Shown here: positions 1-5,471 of the stretch, piece after piece
Position numbering within the stretch: the first letter of the stretch is position 1
Layout: each line of letters begins with the position of its first letter
Assembly (NCBI GenBank): GCA_002427975.1
Contig: DIZT01000209.1
Coordinates: 1 to 5,747, forward strand
DNA: 5,747 nt
Source of the DNA: Micrococcaceae bacterium UBA6021
Lineage (GTDB): Bacteria; Actinomycetota; Actinomycetes; Actinomycetales; Micrococcaceae
Reading direction: 5' to 3'
Program-made: the position numbers and the translations under genes
Notes under the pieces: generated by a model
Databases searched by the model: none
What the model saw: the letters and a program-made list of their open reading frames with translations, nothing else
Told to the model about the DNA's origin: nothing

Positions 1-13
1 GTATAAGAGACAG
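1..13. other. Residual Nextera/Tn5 mosaic-end adapter (non-genomic)
   Basis: The window opens with GTATAAGAGACAG, which equals the last 13 bases of the 19-bp Tn5 mosaic end used in Nextera libraries (AGATGTGTATAAGAGACAG). The genomic insert follows directly after CAG in such libraries, and here clean GH3 coding sequence begins right after base 13. The plain reading is an untrimmed adapter at a contig end. A natural Tn5 end is much less likely, because the preceding adapter bases are absent and the match stops exactly at the adapter-insert junction. Codons read through these bases should not be translated as protein. Confidence 0.92.
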
Positions 14-737
14 GCATGACGCCCTGCGCCGCATCCTGGCCCTCAAAGCCTCGCTGGGGCTGCACGTCAAGGACCGCAACGAACTGGTCCCTCCGGTGGA
101 GGCTTTGGCGAAGATCGGCAGCGAGGCGCACCGCGCCGTCGCCGCGGAGATCGCGGACAAGACCGTCACCCTGGTCAAGGACACAGCGCACAACCTGCCC
201 ATCCGGCCGGAAACGCACAAGCGGATCCGTCTGTACGGCATCTCCGGCGGCTCGGACTTCACCCGGGCGGACCCGCTGGCGTACCTGGACACGGTCAAGG
301 ACGAGCTGGAAAAAGCCGGTTTCGAGGTGCACCTGTTCAAGACTGCCGATCAGCGCGAAGCCGCGGGGGAGACGGGCATCAACTTCATGTCCGTCATCTC
401 CGAGGAAGCCACCGGTGACTACGCGGACAAGTATGACGCGGCGTTTGTTTTCGCCAACGTCAAGGGCTTTGCCCAGGAAGCGGCCATCCGGATCAAGTGG
501 TCCACTCCGATGGCAGCGGAAATCCCGTGGTACGTGACCGAGGTCCCCACGGTGTTTGTGTCGCTGAACCAGCCCAACCACCTCATTGACGTGCCGATGG
601 TCAAGACCGCCATCAACGCCCATGCGGGGTCCGTGGAGGCCATCCGGGCCACCATCGGGAAGATCATGGGCGAGTCCGAGTTCCAGGGGACCTTCAACGA
701 GAATGTCTTCTGCGATTCGTTCGACACACGGCTGTAG
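14..737 (+). CDS. Glycoside hydrolase family 3 protein, C-terminal part (5' truncated)
   Basis: This is the C-terminal 240 residues or so of a family 3 glycosidase, probably a beta-N-acetylhexosaminidase or beta-glucosidase acting on cell-wall or chitin-derived sugars. The frame is open from the adapter junction and begins HDALRRILALKASLGL, the helix pattern that follows the catalytic barrel in GH3 enzymes. Next comes AAEIADKTVTLVKDT, the start of the alpha/beta sandwich domain, and the protein ends NENVFCDSFDTRL, resembling the usual GH3 ending (FCG-x-x-DTRL). The N-terminal TIM barrel with the nucleophile aspartate lies off the window, so exact substrate cannot be read. The ATG at 16 is out of frame, and the in-frame GTG at 96 is an internal valine; neither is a real start. 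The stop is TAG at 735-737. A palindromic element starts 23 bases downstream. Confidence 0.85.
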
Positions 738-760
738 GGTTATCGCTACGGGTTTAGACT

Positions 761-862
761 GACGACCCGCAAATTCGCTGACGACGCGCAAAAGACCTGG
801 CGACCCCCGAATTCGGGCGTCGCCAGGTCTTTTGCGCGTCGCCGGGCCATTTGCGTGGCGGC
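761..862. repeat. Large imperfect palindrome with 22-bp perfect inverted repeat
   Basis: Bases 783-804 and 819-840 are perfect 22-bp reverse complements. The 14 bases between them hold a second perfect palindrome, CCCGAATTCGGG (806-817), separated from the arms by one C-C mismatch (805/818). The symmetry continues outward less perfectly: GCAAAT (769-774) pairs with ATTTGC (849-854) at exactly mirrored positions, with scattered pairs out to 761/862. It lies between two + strand genes, 23 bases after the GH3 stop. It could fold as a strong hairpin and end transcription, although no T-run follows. Equally it could be one copy of a dispersed REP- or MITE-like intergenic repeat; I have the impression that related sequences occur in Arthrobacter intergenic DNA, but cannot verify that here. 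Confidence 0.85.
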
Positions 863-864
863 CG

Positions 865-893
865 TTTCCACGGCGAAGGCCCCGGCGTAGCGT
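865..893 (+). promoter_or_regulatory. Candidate promoter of the FAD oxidoreductase (leaderless)
   Basis: TTTCCA (865-870, 4 of 6 matches to TTGACA) and TAGCGT (888-893, TANNNT) are separated by 17 bp. Six bases lie between the -10 box and the ATG at 900, which places the expected transcription start on the A of the start codon. No Shine-Dalgarno sequence sits at a usable distance, since AGGA ends two bases before the ATG. Promoter identity is inferred from spacing and motif only. Confidence 0.5.
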
Positions 894-899
894 TAGGAC

Positions 900-2171
900 A
901 TGGAACGGACCGGGTGTGTGGTGGCCGGAGGCGGGCCGGCCGGCATGATGCTGGGCCTGCTCCTGGCGCGGGCCGGTGTGCAGGTCACGGTCCTTGAGAA
1001 GCACGGCGACTTTCTGCGTGATTTCCGCGGCGACACCGTTCATGCCTCCACCATCCGGCTCATTGATGAGCTTGGCCTGGGCCCGGAATTCCGCCGTCTC
1101 CCGCAAAGCAGGCTCCAGAACCTCGCTTTCCCCGTTCCCGGAGCCGGCGAGGTCACGGTGGGGGACTTCGGGGCGATGCGGCCGCCGTACAACTATGTGG
1201 CCATGATGCCGCAGTGGGACTTCCTCACCTTCCTGGCCGCCGCGGCCGCCCGCGAACCCACCTTCACCCTCCTGATGGAGCACGCGGTCACCGGACTGAT
1301 GCGCGACGGCGGCAAGGTCACCGGGGTCCGGTATTCCACCGCGGACGGATCCACCGGCAGCCTCGCCGCGGACCTGGTGGTGGCCTGCGACGGACGGCAT
1401 TCACTACTGCGGCAGCACGCCGGGCTGGTACCGAAAGTCTTCCCGGTCCCGTTCGATATCTGGTGGTTCAGGCTGCCGCGGGACAGCTCGGAAGGGGTTG
1501 GGGTGTCCGGCGTGGTCCCCACGCTGGGGACGGGTGAAGCGCTGGTGTCGCTGTTCCGGGACGACTATTTCCAGCTCGGGTACCTCGCGTTCAAGGGTGA
1601 AGCCCGGCGTATTGAAAACGAGGGGGTGGAAGGATTCCGGCGACGGATCGCAGGGCTCCGACCCGATCTTGCGGACCGCACGGACGCCTTGCGATCCCTC
1701 GAGGACCTGCGCCGGCTGGACGTCCGCGTGGACCGGCTCAGGCGGTGGTACACCGCGGGGCTGCTGTGCATCGGGGACGCCGCCCACGCGATGTCGCCCG
1801 TCGGGGGCGTGGGAATCAACCTTGCCATCCAGGACGCGGTCGCTGCGGCGGAGGCCCTTGCGCCGGCGCTGCTGCGGGGAAGAGTCGGCGGCAGGGACCT
1901 CGCGAAGGTAGTCCGACGGCGGCGCATGCCCGCCGTCGTCGTCCAAACCGCCCAGCGCATCATCCACCGGGCCCTGCTGGTGCCGGTCCTCCGCGGAAAG
2001 CGGCTGGGAGCGCCGCGTCCGCTGCTCTTCCTGGTCCGCCATGTTCCGGCCACCCGCAGGGTGGCTCCCCGGCTGATAGCTTTTGGGCCCAGACCTGAAC
2101 ATGCGCCGGCGTTCGCCAGGCGCCCTGAGCGGCCGTCACCAACCACAGACCCACTAAACTGGAGCCCATGA
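900..2171 (+). CDS. FAD-dependent oxidoreductase, aromatic-ring hydroxylase (PHBH/UbiH) type
   Basis: A 423-residue class A flavoprotein monooxygenase-like enzyme, expected in the cytoplasm to hydroxylate or otherwise oxidise an unidentified, probably aromatic, substrate using NAD(P)H and O2. All three hallmark motifs are present: the Rossmann GGGPAG (residues 10-15) with the ribose-binding acidic residue E33 in VTVLEK; the DG motif CDGRHS (163-168); and the second FAD motif CIGDAAHAMSP (290-300) followed by GGVGINLAIQDA. RGDTVHAST (43-51) is typical of one FAD_binding_3 subgroup. Length is normal for single-domain members, and there is no C-terminal thioredoxin-like domain as in phenol hydroxylases. 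The ATG at 900 keeps the first strand of the FAD fold and fits the leaderless promoter. The stop codon overlaps the pyrE start (ATGA, 2168-2171), so the genes are co-oriented and may be translationally coupled. Substrate cannot be assigned. Confidence 0.88.
   Translation: MERTGCVVAGGGPAGMMLGLLLARAGVQVTVLEKHGDFLRDFRGDTVHASTIRLIDELGLGPEFRRLPQSRLQNLAFPVPGAGEVTVGDFGAMRPPYNYVAMMPQWDFLTFLAAAAAREPTFTLLMEHAVTGLMRDGGKVTGVRYSTADGSTGSLAADLVVACDGRHSLLRQHAGLVPKVFPVPFDIWWFRLPRDSSEGVGVSGVVPTLGTGEALVSLFRDDYFQLGYLAFKGEARRIENEGVEGFRRRIAGLRPDLADRTDALRSLEDLRRLDVRVDRLRRWYTAGLLCIGDAAHAMSPVGGVGINLAIQDAVAAAEALAPALLRGRVGGRDLAKVVRRRRMPAVVVQTAQRIIHRALLVPVLRGKRLGAPRPLLFLVRHVPATRRVAPRLIAFGPRPEHAPAFARRPERPSPTTDPLNWSP
2155..2160 (+). 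promoter_or_regulatory. Candidate -10 box of pyrE inside the upstream gene
   Basis: TAAACT fits TANNNT and ends 8 bases before the pyrE ATG at 2168, with seven bases between. A transcript from it would start at or one base before the ATG. It lies within the last codons of the oxidoreductase gene, so pyrE may have its own promoter as well as read-through. I see no good -35 match. GGAG at 2161-2164 is only three bases from the ATG, short for a Shine-Dalgarno. Confidence 0.4.
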
Positions 2172-2752
2172 CTTCACCCATTAACTCTGCAACCGATGCT
2201 GCTGCCGCACGTGCCCGCCTGCTGGAACTGATCAAGGAGCTTGCTGTTGTGCGCGGCAAAGTGATCCTGTCCAGCGGTGCCGAGGCCGACTACTACATCG
2301 ACCTGCGCCGCATCACGCTGCACCACGAGGCCTCCAAGCTGGTGGGGCAGGTAATGCTGGCACTGACGGACGACGCCGGCATCGACTTTGAGTGCGCCGG
2401 TGGCCTGACCATGGGTGCTGACCCCGTGGGCACCGCTGTTATGCACGCTGCTGTCGACGCGGGCCGCGCCGTGGACGCCTTTGTGGTCCGCAAGGCCCAG
2501 AAGTCCTACGGCATGGGCCGCCAGGTGGAAGGCCCGTCAGTTGAGGGCCGCAAGGTGCTGGTCCTGGAGGACACCTCCACCACCGGCGGCAGCGCCCTTA
2601 CCGCCGTCGAAGGCGTCCGCAAGGCCGGCGGGAACGTGGTGGCTGTGGCCGTCATTGTGGACCGGGACACCGGCGCCAAGGAAAAGCTCGAAGCCGCGAC
2701 CGGTGTGCCCTACCTGTTCGCCTTCGGCAAGGACGAGCTGGGACTGTCCTAG
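2168..2752 (+). CDS. pyrE: Orotate phosphoribosyltransferase
   Basis: A 194-residue enzyme of de novo pyrimidine synthesis: orotate plus PRPP gives OMP and pyrophosphate in the cytoplasm, normally as a dimer sharing active sites. Orotate-side signatures are SSGAEADYYIDLRRITL (35-51) and CAGGLTMGADPVGTAV (76-91). The PRPP-binding loop is VLVLEDTSTTGGSAL (130-144), with the acidic pair E134-D135. The mobile catalytic loop is RKAQKSYGMGRQVEG (108-122). In the Salmonella enzyme the equivalent pattern is RK-x-x-K-x-HG, so the histidine position holds Tyr114 here. Length is slightly short but normal for actinobacterial PyrE. The start is the ATG of the ATGA overlap with the upstream oxidoreductase; a TAAACT -10 box just upstream suggests a near-leaderless transcript too. 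Other genes of UMP synthesis are not in the window. Confidence 0.97.
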   Translation: MTSPINSATDAAAARARLLELIKELAVVRGKVILSSGAEADYYIDLRRITLHHEASKLVGQVMLALTDDAGIDFECAGGLTMGADPVGTAVMHAAVDAGRAVDAFVVRKAQKSYGMGRQVEGPSVEGRKVLVLEDTSTTGGSALTAVEGVRKAGGNVVAVAVIVDRDTGAKEKLEAATGVPYLFAFGKDELGLS

Positions 2753-2833
2753 CCGGCACAGCAGCCGCTCGCGCCCGGGGTTGCGCAGGGCCGGGGTTGC
2801 GGCTGCGGCTTCTCCTGTGGCTACGGTAGAGAT
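2753..2833. other. Intergenic region with 8-bp inverted and 11-bp direct repeats
   Basis: This 81-bp GC-rich spacer follows the pyrE stop. GCAGCCGC (2761-2768) and GCGGCTGC (2799-2806) are perfect inverted arms around a 30-base loop. CCGGGGTTGCG occurs twice (2775-2785 and 2791-2801), 16 bases apart. The inverted repeat could be a weak terminator for pyrE without a T-run. Alternatively these are low-complexity coincidences in very GC-rich DNA. The right part overlaps the proposed promoter of the next gene. Confidence 0.3.
2797..2827 (+). promoter_or_regulatory. Candidate promoter of the alpha/beta hydrolase (leaderless)
   Basis: TTGCGG (2797-2802) and TACGGT (2822-2827, TANNNT) are 19 bp apart, slightly long. 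Six bases separate the -10 box from the GTG at 2834, the same spacing as for the oxidoreductase and the methyltransferase. No Shine-Dalgarno sequence precedes the GTG, so a leaderless mRNA beginning at the GTG is the simplest reading. Confidence 0.45.
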
Positions 2834-3883
2834 GTGCCGTACAGGGCGGAAGCAGATCCGCGGGAACAGCCTGAACAGCCTGGTGCCCACCACGCCCGGC
2901 TGCTTGCCGATGCCGCAGCACTCAAGCGGTTTTCGCGCCGTGGGTTCCTGGCCGGAGCGGGCACCTCCGCCCTGCTGGCTGCAGACATGCTGGTCACGCG
3001 CCGTGTCCAGGCGGAGCGGCGGGTCACAAAGATCCTGCAGGTCGCAGACGACTTCGCCGACGCGTACTACCCGAATGCCAGCTGGTTCCTCTTCCCGGGC
3101 TTCAAAACCAGCTGGGAAGAGTCGTTGTGGATCCTGAATACGCTGCGTGGTGCGCTGAACAAGCGCGGCCAGCTGGCCGCCGTCGGATATTCCAACCAGG
3201 GACTGGACATCGACGAGGTGGTGATCACCGTCATCGAACACGTCCGGGCGAAAAAGCTCACCAAGCTCTTCTTCTATGGGCACAGCTTCGGCGGCATGGT
3301 TGCCACCCAGGTGGCCGCGCGGCTCCTGGAACTTTACGGCGTGGAAGTTGAGTTCATCCTGCTGGACTGCAGCCCTTACAGCAGGAGCGACGTGCTGGAC
3401 GAGAGCTGGTTCGACGGTGTGGTGTTCCTCTACGAGAGCGGCTTCCGGGTGCCCTCCGTGCTGCGGGGCAGCTATGAGCTGGGGGAGCGCGTCATCCACA
3501 AGGACGAACGGACCTGGCGCCAGATCTTTGACCAGACCATGGAGCAGTTGTCCCCGATCGCCCCCTCCAGTGTGCTCATCCAGTCCGAGTCGGCGTACAT
3601 CTACCACTTCGATGGAAACCGGTTCGTGGACCAGCTTGGCGGCATACGGATGGCGTACATCGGCAACCCGAAAGACGGCACAGTGCGGTACCAGACCGCC
3701 AAGGACGCGTGGGTGGCCGCGTTCGCGCCACATTTCGTCTCCACCGACCTGCAAACGGACGGCGCCTTGCCGGCGCACGCGAGTCCGGGCTGGAATCCGC
3801 TCATCTACCGGCCCATCGTGGAGCGGCTGATGGACGACTTTTTTCCGCTGCCCCGGGGAGGTTCGAAGGTGACGGTCTTCTAG
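2834..3883 (+). CDS. Alpha/beta hydrolase with candidate twin-arginine signal peptide
   Basis: A 349-residue protein with the serine-hydrolase nucleophile elbow GHSFGG (149-154, Ser151) preceded by a beta strand (KLFFY). Likely triad partners are Asp281 (IGNPKDGTV) and His315 (PAHASPGWNP), judged only by position and context. The N-terminus carries SRRGFLAG (34-41), matching the Tat motif S-R-R-x-F-L, then a moderately hydrophobic stretch (about 38-54, interrupted by Asp51) and a possible signal-peptidase site after V-Q-A (58-60). Export as a folded enzyme is therefore inferred. The 33-residue segment ahead of the twin arginines is long but tolerated in Tat signals. The hydrophobic stretch is weak, so a membrane anchor or a false signal remains possible. 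The GTG start is supported by a TACGGT box 7 bases upstream, and no later ATG or GTG precedes the Tat motif. Substrate unknown; I do not recognise the subfamily. Confidence 0.8.
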   Translation: MPYRAEADPREQPEQPGAHHARLLADAAALKRFSRRGFLAGAGTSALLAADMLVTRRVQAERRVTKILQVADDFADAYYPNASWFLFPGFKTSWEESLWILNTLRGALNKRGQLAAVGYSNQGLDIDEVVITVIEHVRAKKLTKLFFYGHSFGGMVATQVAARLLELYGVEVEFILLDCSPYSRSDVLDESWFDGVVFLYESGFRVPSVLRGSYELGERVIHKDERTWRQIFDQTMEQLSPIAPSSVLIQSESAYIYHFDGNRFVDQLGGIRMAYIGNPKDGTVRYQTAKDAWVAAFAPHFVSTDLQTDGALPAHASPGWNPLIYRPIVERLMDDFFPLPRGGSKVTVF

Positions 3884-4710
3884 ATTTGGTTCTTCAGGTC
3901 TGCCACGGAGTTCAGCACCTGGTTGGGCCGGAACGGGTATGCGGCAATGTCCTCGCGCTGCGTGATGCCGCTGAGGACCAGGACCGTGTGCAGGCCGGCC
4001 TCCATGCCCGCCACGATGTCGGTATCCATCCGGTCCCCGATCATCGCCGTGGTTTCCGAGTGCGCGTCGATCTGGTTCATCGCAGAACGGAACATCATGG
4101 GATTCGGCTTGCCCACAATGTACGGTTCCCGGCCGGTGGCCTTGGTGATGAGCGCGGCGATGGCACCCGTCGCGGGCATCGGTCCGTCCTTGGACGGCCC
4201 GGTGGCGTCCGGGTTGGTGGCGATGAAGCGGGCCCCGGCCAGGATCAGGCGGATGGCCATGGTGATGGCCTCAAAGGAGTAGGTGCGGGTTTCGCCGAGC
4301 ACCACAAAGTCCGGGTCCTGGTCGGTGAGGATGAAGCCTGCCTCGTGCAGCGCCGTCGTCAGCCCTGCCTCACCGATCGTGTAGGCGCGGTTCCCGGATC
4401 CGGAACCCCGCACCTGGTCCTTGAGGAACTGGGCGGTGGCCAGCGCGGACGTCCAGATGTTCTCCTCGGGGATCTCCAGCCCGGAGGCACGCAGCCGGGC
4501 TGCGAGGTCGCGGGGCGTGAAGATGGAGTTGTTCGTCAGCACCAGGAACCGCTTGGAGGTGTCCACCCACCGCTGGATCAGTTCAGCCGCGCCCGGCACG
4601 GCATGGTTTTCGTGGACCAGCACGCCGTCCATGTCCGTCAGCCAGCACTCGATTTCCTGGCCGCTGCGGTAAACCGCCGGTGAGCCCTGTACTTGGTCTG
4701 CTTCTGCCAC
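3880..4710 (-). CDS. HAD-IIA family phosphatase (NagD/p-nitrophenylphosphatase-like)
   Basis: A 276-residue cytoplasmic HAD-superfamily hydrolase, expected to dephosphorylate a small phosphorylated metabolite through a phospho-aspartate. The four HAD motifs appear in order: DMDGVL (26-31; nucleophile Asp26 and acid/base Asp28), LTNNS (58-62), GKPNPMMF (200-207, Lys201) and GDRMDTDI (225-232, Asp226). The large insert between motifs II and III is the C2 cap of subclass IIA, as in NagD and eukaryotic PGP/4-nitrophenylphosphatase. Substrates vary widely in this family, so none is assigned. The GTG start is set by GGAGGT four bases upstream. It is the only gene on the minus strand: it diverges from the methyltransferase gene and converges on the hydrolase gene, sharing the CTAG at 3880-3883 with it for both stops. 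Confidence 0.93.
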   Translation of the reverse strand: MAEADQVQGSPAVYRSGQEIECWLTDMDGVLVHENHAVPGAAELIQRWVDTSKRFLVLTNNSIFTPRDLAARLRASGLEIPEENIWTSALATAQFLKDQVRGSGSGNRAYTIGEAGLTTALHEAGFILTDQDPDFVVLGETRTYSFEAITMAIRLILAGARFIATNPDATGPSKDGPMPATGAIAALITKATGREPYIVGKPNPMMFRSAMNQIDAHSETTAMIGDRMDTDIVAGMEAGLHTVLVLSGITQREDIAAYPFRPNQVLNSVADLKNQI

Positions 4711-4714
4711 GTTT

Positions 4715-4720
4715 ACCTCC
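4715..4720 (-). promoter_or_regulatory. Shine-Dalgarno site of the HAD phosphatase
   Basis: Read on the minus strand, GGAGGT stands four bases before the GTG at 4710-4708. It is a near-perfect anti-16S match and fixes the start codon. It contrasts with the neighbouring genes, which lack usable Shine-Dalgarno sites and appear leaderless. Confidence 0.85.
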
Positions 4721-4746
4721 GACGGTGATGAATGCTCCAGTGGTCC

Positions 4747-4752
4747 AGTCTA
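4747..4752 (-). promoter_or_regulatory. Candidate -10 box of the HAD phosphatase
   Basis: On the minus strand this reads TAGACT (TANNNT). A start about seven bases downstream would fall near 4740 and give a leader of about 30 bases that includes the GGAGGT site. It overlaps the divergent TAGTGT box (4751-4756) by the shared TA at 4751-4752. No convincing -35 is visible. Confidence 0.4.
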
Positions 4753-4756
4753 GTGT
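4751..4756 (+). promoter_or_regulatory. Candidate -10 box of the TrmH-type methyltransferase (leaderless)
   Basis: TAGTGT fits TANNNT and has six bases between it and the GTG at 4763, so transcription would begin on the start codon. GAGGG directly abuts the GTG and is too close to act as a ribosome binding site. No clear -35 is visible, as is common for actinobacterial promoters. Confidence 0.5.
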
Positions 4757-4762
4757 TGAGGG

Positions 4763-5437
4763 GTGAAACAAACGCCAGGGAACCCAGCCGAACCTCAGTC
4801 AGCGCCCGAGGAGGAAGCCGGGCCCAAGGCGGAGGTCGGCGTCGGGCCCTGGGAAGGTGAGGCGCCGGAAGGTGACCACTGGGATCCCGAGCTGCTGGCT
4901 GACGGCGACCGGCGCAACGTGGTGGACCAGTACCGTTACTGGAAGCATGACGCGATCGTGGCGGACCTCGATTCCAAGCGGCACAACTTCCACATCGCCA
5001 TCGAAAACTGGCAGCACGACCTCAACATCGGCACCGTGGTGCGCACCGCCAATGCGTTCCTCGCCAAGGAAGTCCACATCATCGGACGACGGCGGTGGAA
5101 CAGGCGCGGCGCCATGGTCACCGACCGCTACCAGCACGTCCGCCACCACCCCACCGTGGAGGACTTTGTGGCGTGGGCGCAGGGGGAGGGCCTGGCGATC
5201 ATCGGGATCGACATCTTCCCGGACTCCGTGCCGCTGGAGACCTACGAACTGCCGCGCGATTGTGTCCTGGTCTTCGGCCAGGAAGGGCCGGGGCTGACGC
5301 CGGAGGTCCACGAGGCCGCCCTCGCCACCTTGTCCATCGAGCAGTTCGGCTCCACCCGCTCCATCAACGCCGCCTCCGCCGCGGCCATCGCCATGCACGC
5401 CTGGATCCGCCGGCACGTTTTCAACCAGGCCGTCTGA
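4763..5437 (+). CDS. SpoU/TrmH-family RNA 2'-O-methyltransferase
   Basis: A 224-residue member of the SPOUT class, expected to transfer a methyl group from S-adenosylmethionine to a ribose 2'-OH in tRNA or rRNA. Motif I is NIGTVVRTANAF (88-99, with the key Asn88 and Arg94). Motif II is LVFGQEGPGL (169-178, Glu173). Motif III is IEQFGSTRSINAASAAAIAM (192-211, with Ser200 and Asn202), part of the trefoil knot that binds the cofactor. Residues 1-40 are rich in Pro, Glu and Gly and probably disordered; the catalytic domain begins near VVDQYRYW (53-60). There is no separate N-terminal L30e-like substrate-binding domain, so it is a minimal SpoU protein. The target nucleotide is unknown. From memory, an annotated RNA methyltransferase also lies near pyrE in Mycobacterium tuberculosis (Rv0380c and Rv0382c), which suggests conserved neighbourhood. 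The GTG start follows a TAGTGT box at leaderless spacing. Confidence 0.93.
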   Translation: MKQTPGNPAEPQSAPEEEAGPKAEVGVGPWEGEAPEGDHWDPELLADGDRRNVVDQYRYWKHDAIVADLDSKRHNFHIAIENWQHDLNIGTVVRTANAFLAKEVHIIGRRRWNRRGAMVTDRYQHVRHHPTVEDFVAWAQGEGLAIIGIDIFPDSVPLETYELPRDCVLVFGQEGPGLTPEVHEAALATLSIEQFGSTRSINAASAAAIAMHAWIRRHVFNQAV

Positions 5438-5471
5438 CCCCCGCCGGGATGGAGGTGCCTCTCTCCCTGCG

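Noticed and set aside
1..13. Natural Tn5-type transposon end
   Set aside because: The match stops exactly at the adapter-insert junction, no transposase or inverted partner is present, and sequencing adapter carry-over explains it fully.
16..537. Open frame starting at the ATG at 16
   Set aside because: It is out of frame with the clear GH3 protein, gives an Arg/Ser/Pro-rich low-complexity translation, and its start lies next to the adapter junction.
738..899. Riboswitch or small RNA upstream of the oxidoreductase
   Set aside because: The leaderless promoter places the transcript start at the ATG, so there is no leader; the structure seen is a symmetric palindrome rather than any riboswitch fold I recognise.
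1404..2102. Minus-strand frame inside the oxidoreductase gene
   Set aside because: The plus strand carries the GD motif and other flavoprotein signatures in this region; the minus frame has low-complexity composition and no start signals.
2537..3778. 413-codon open frame on the minus strand across pyrE and the hydrolase
   Set aside because: It is antisense to two well-supported genes, shows no recognisable motif, and is of the kind that high GC content produces by chance.
3709..4683. 324-codon plus-strand frame opposite the HAD phosphatase
   Set aside because: It is the antisense shadow of a gene with all four HAD motifs; its translation is Gly/Arg/Val-rich without domain signatures.
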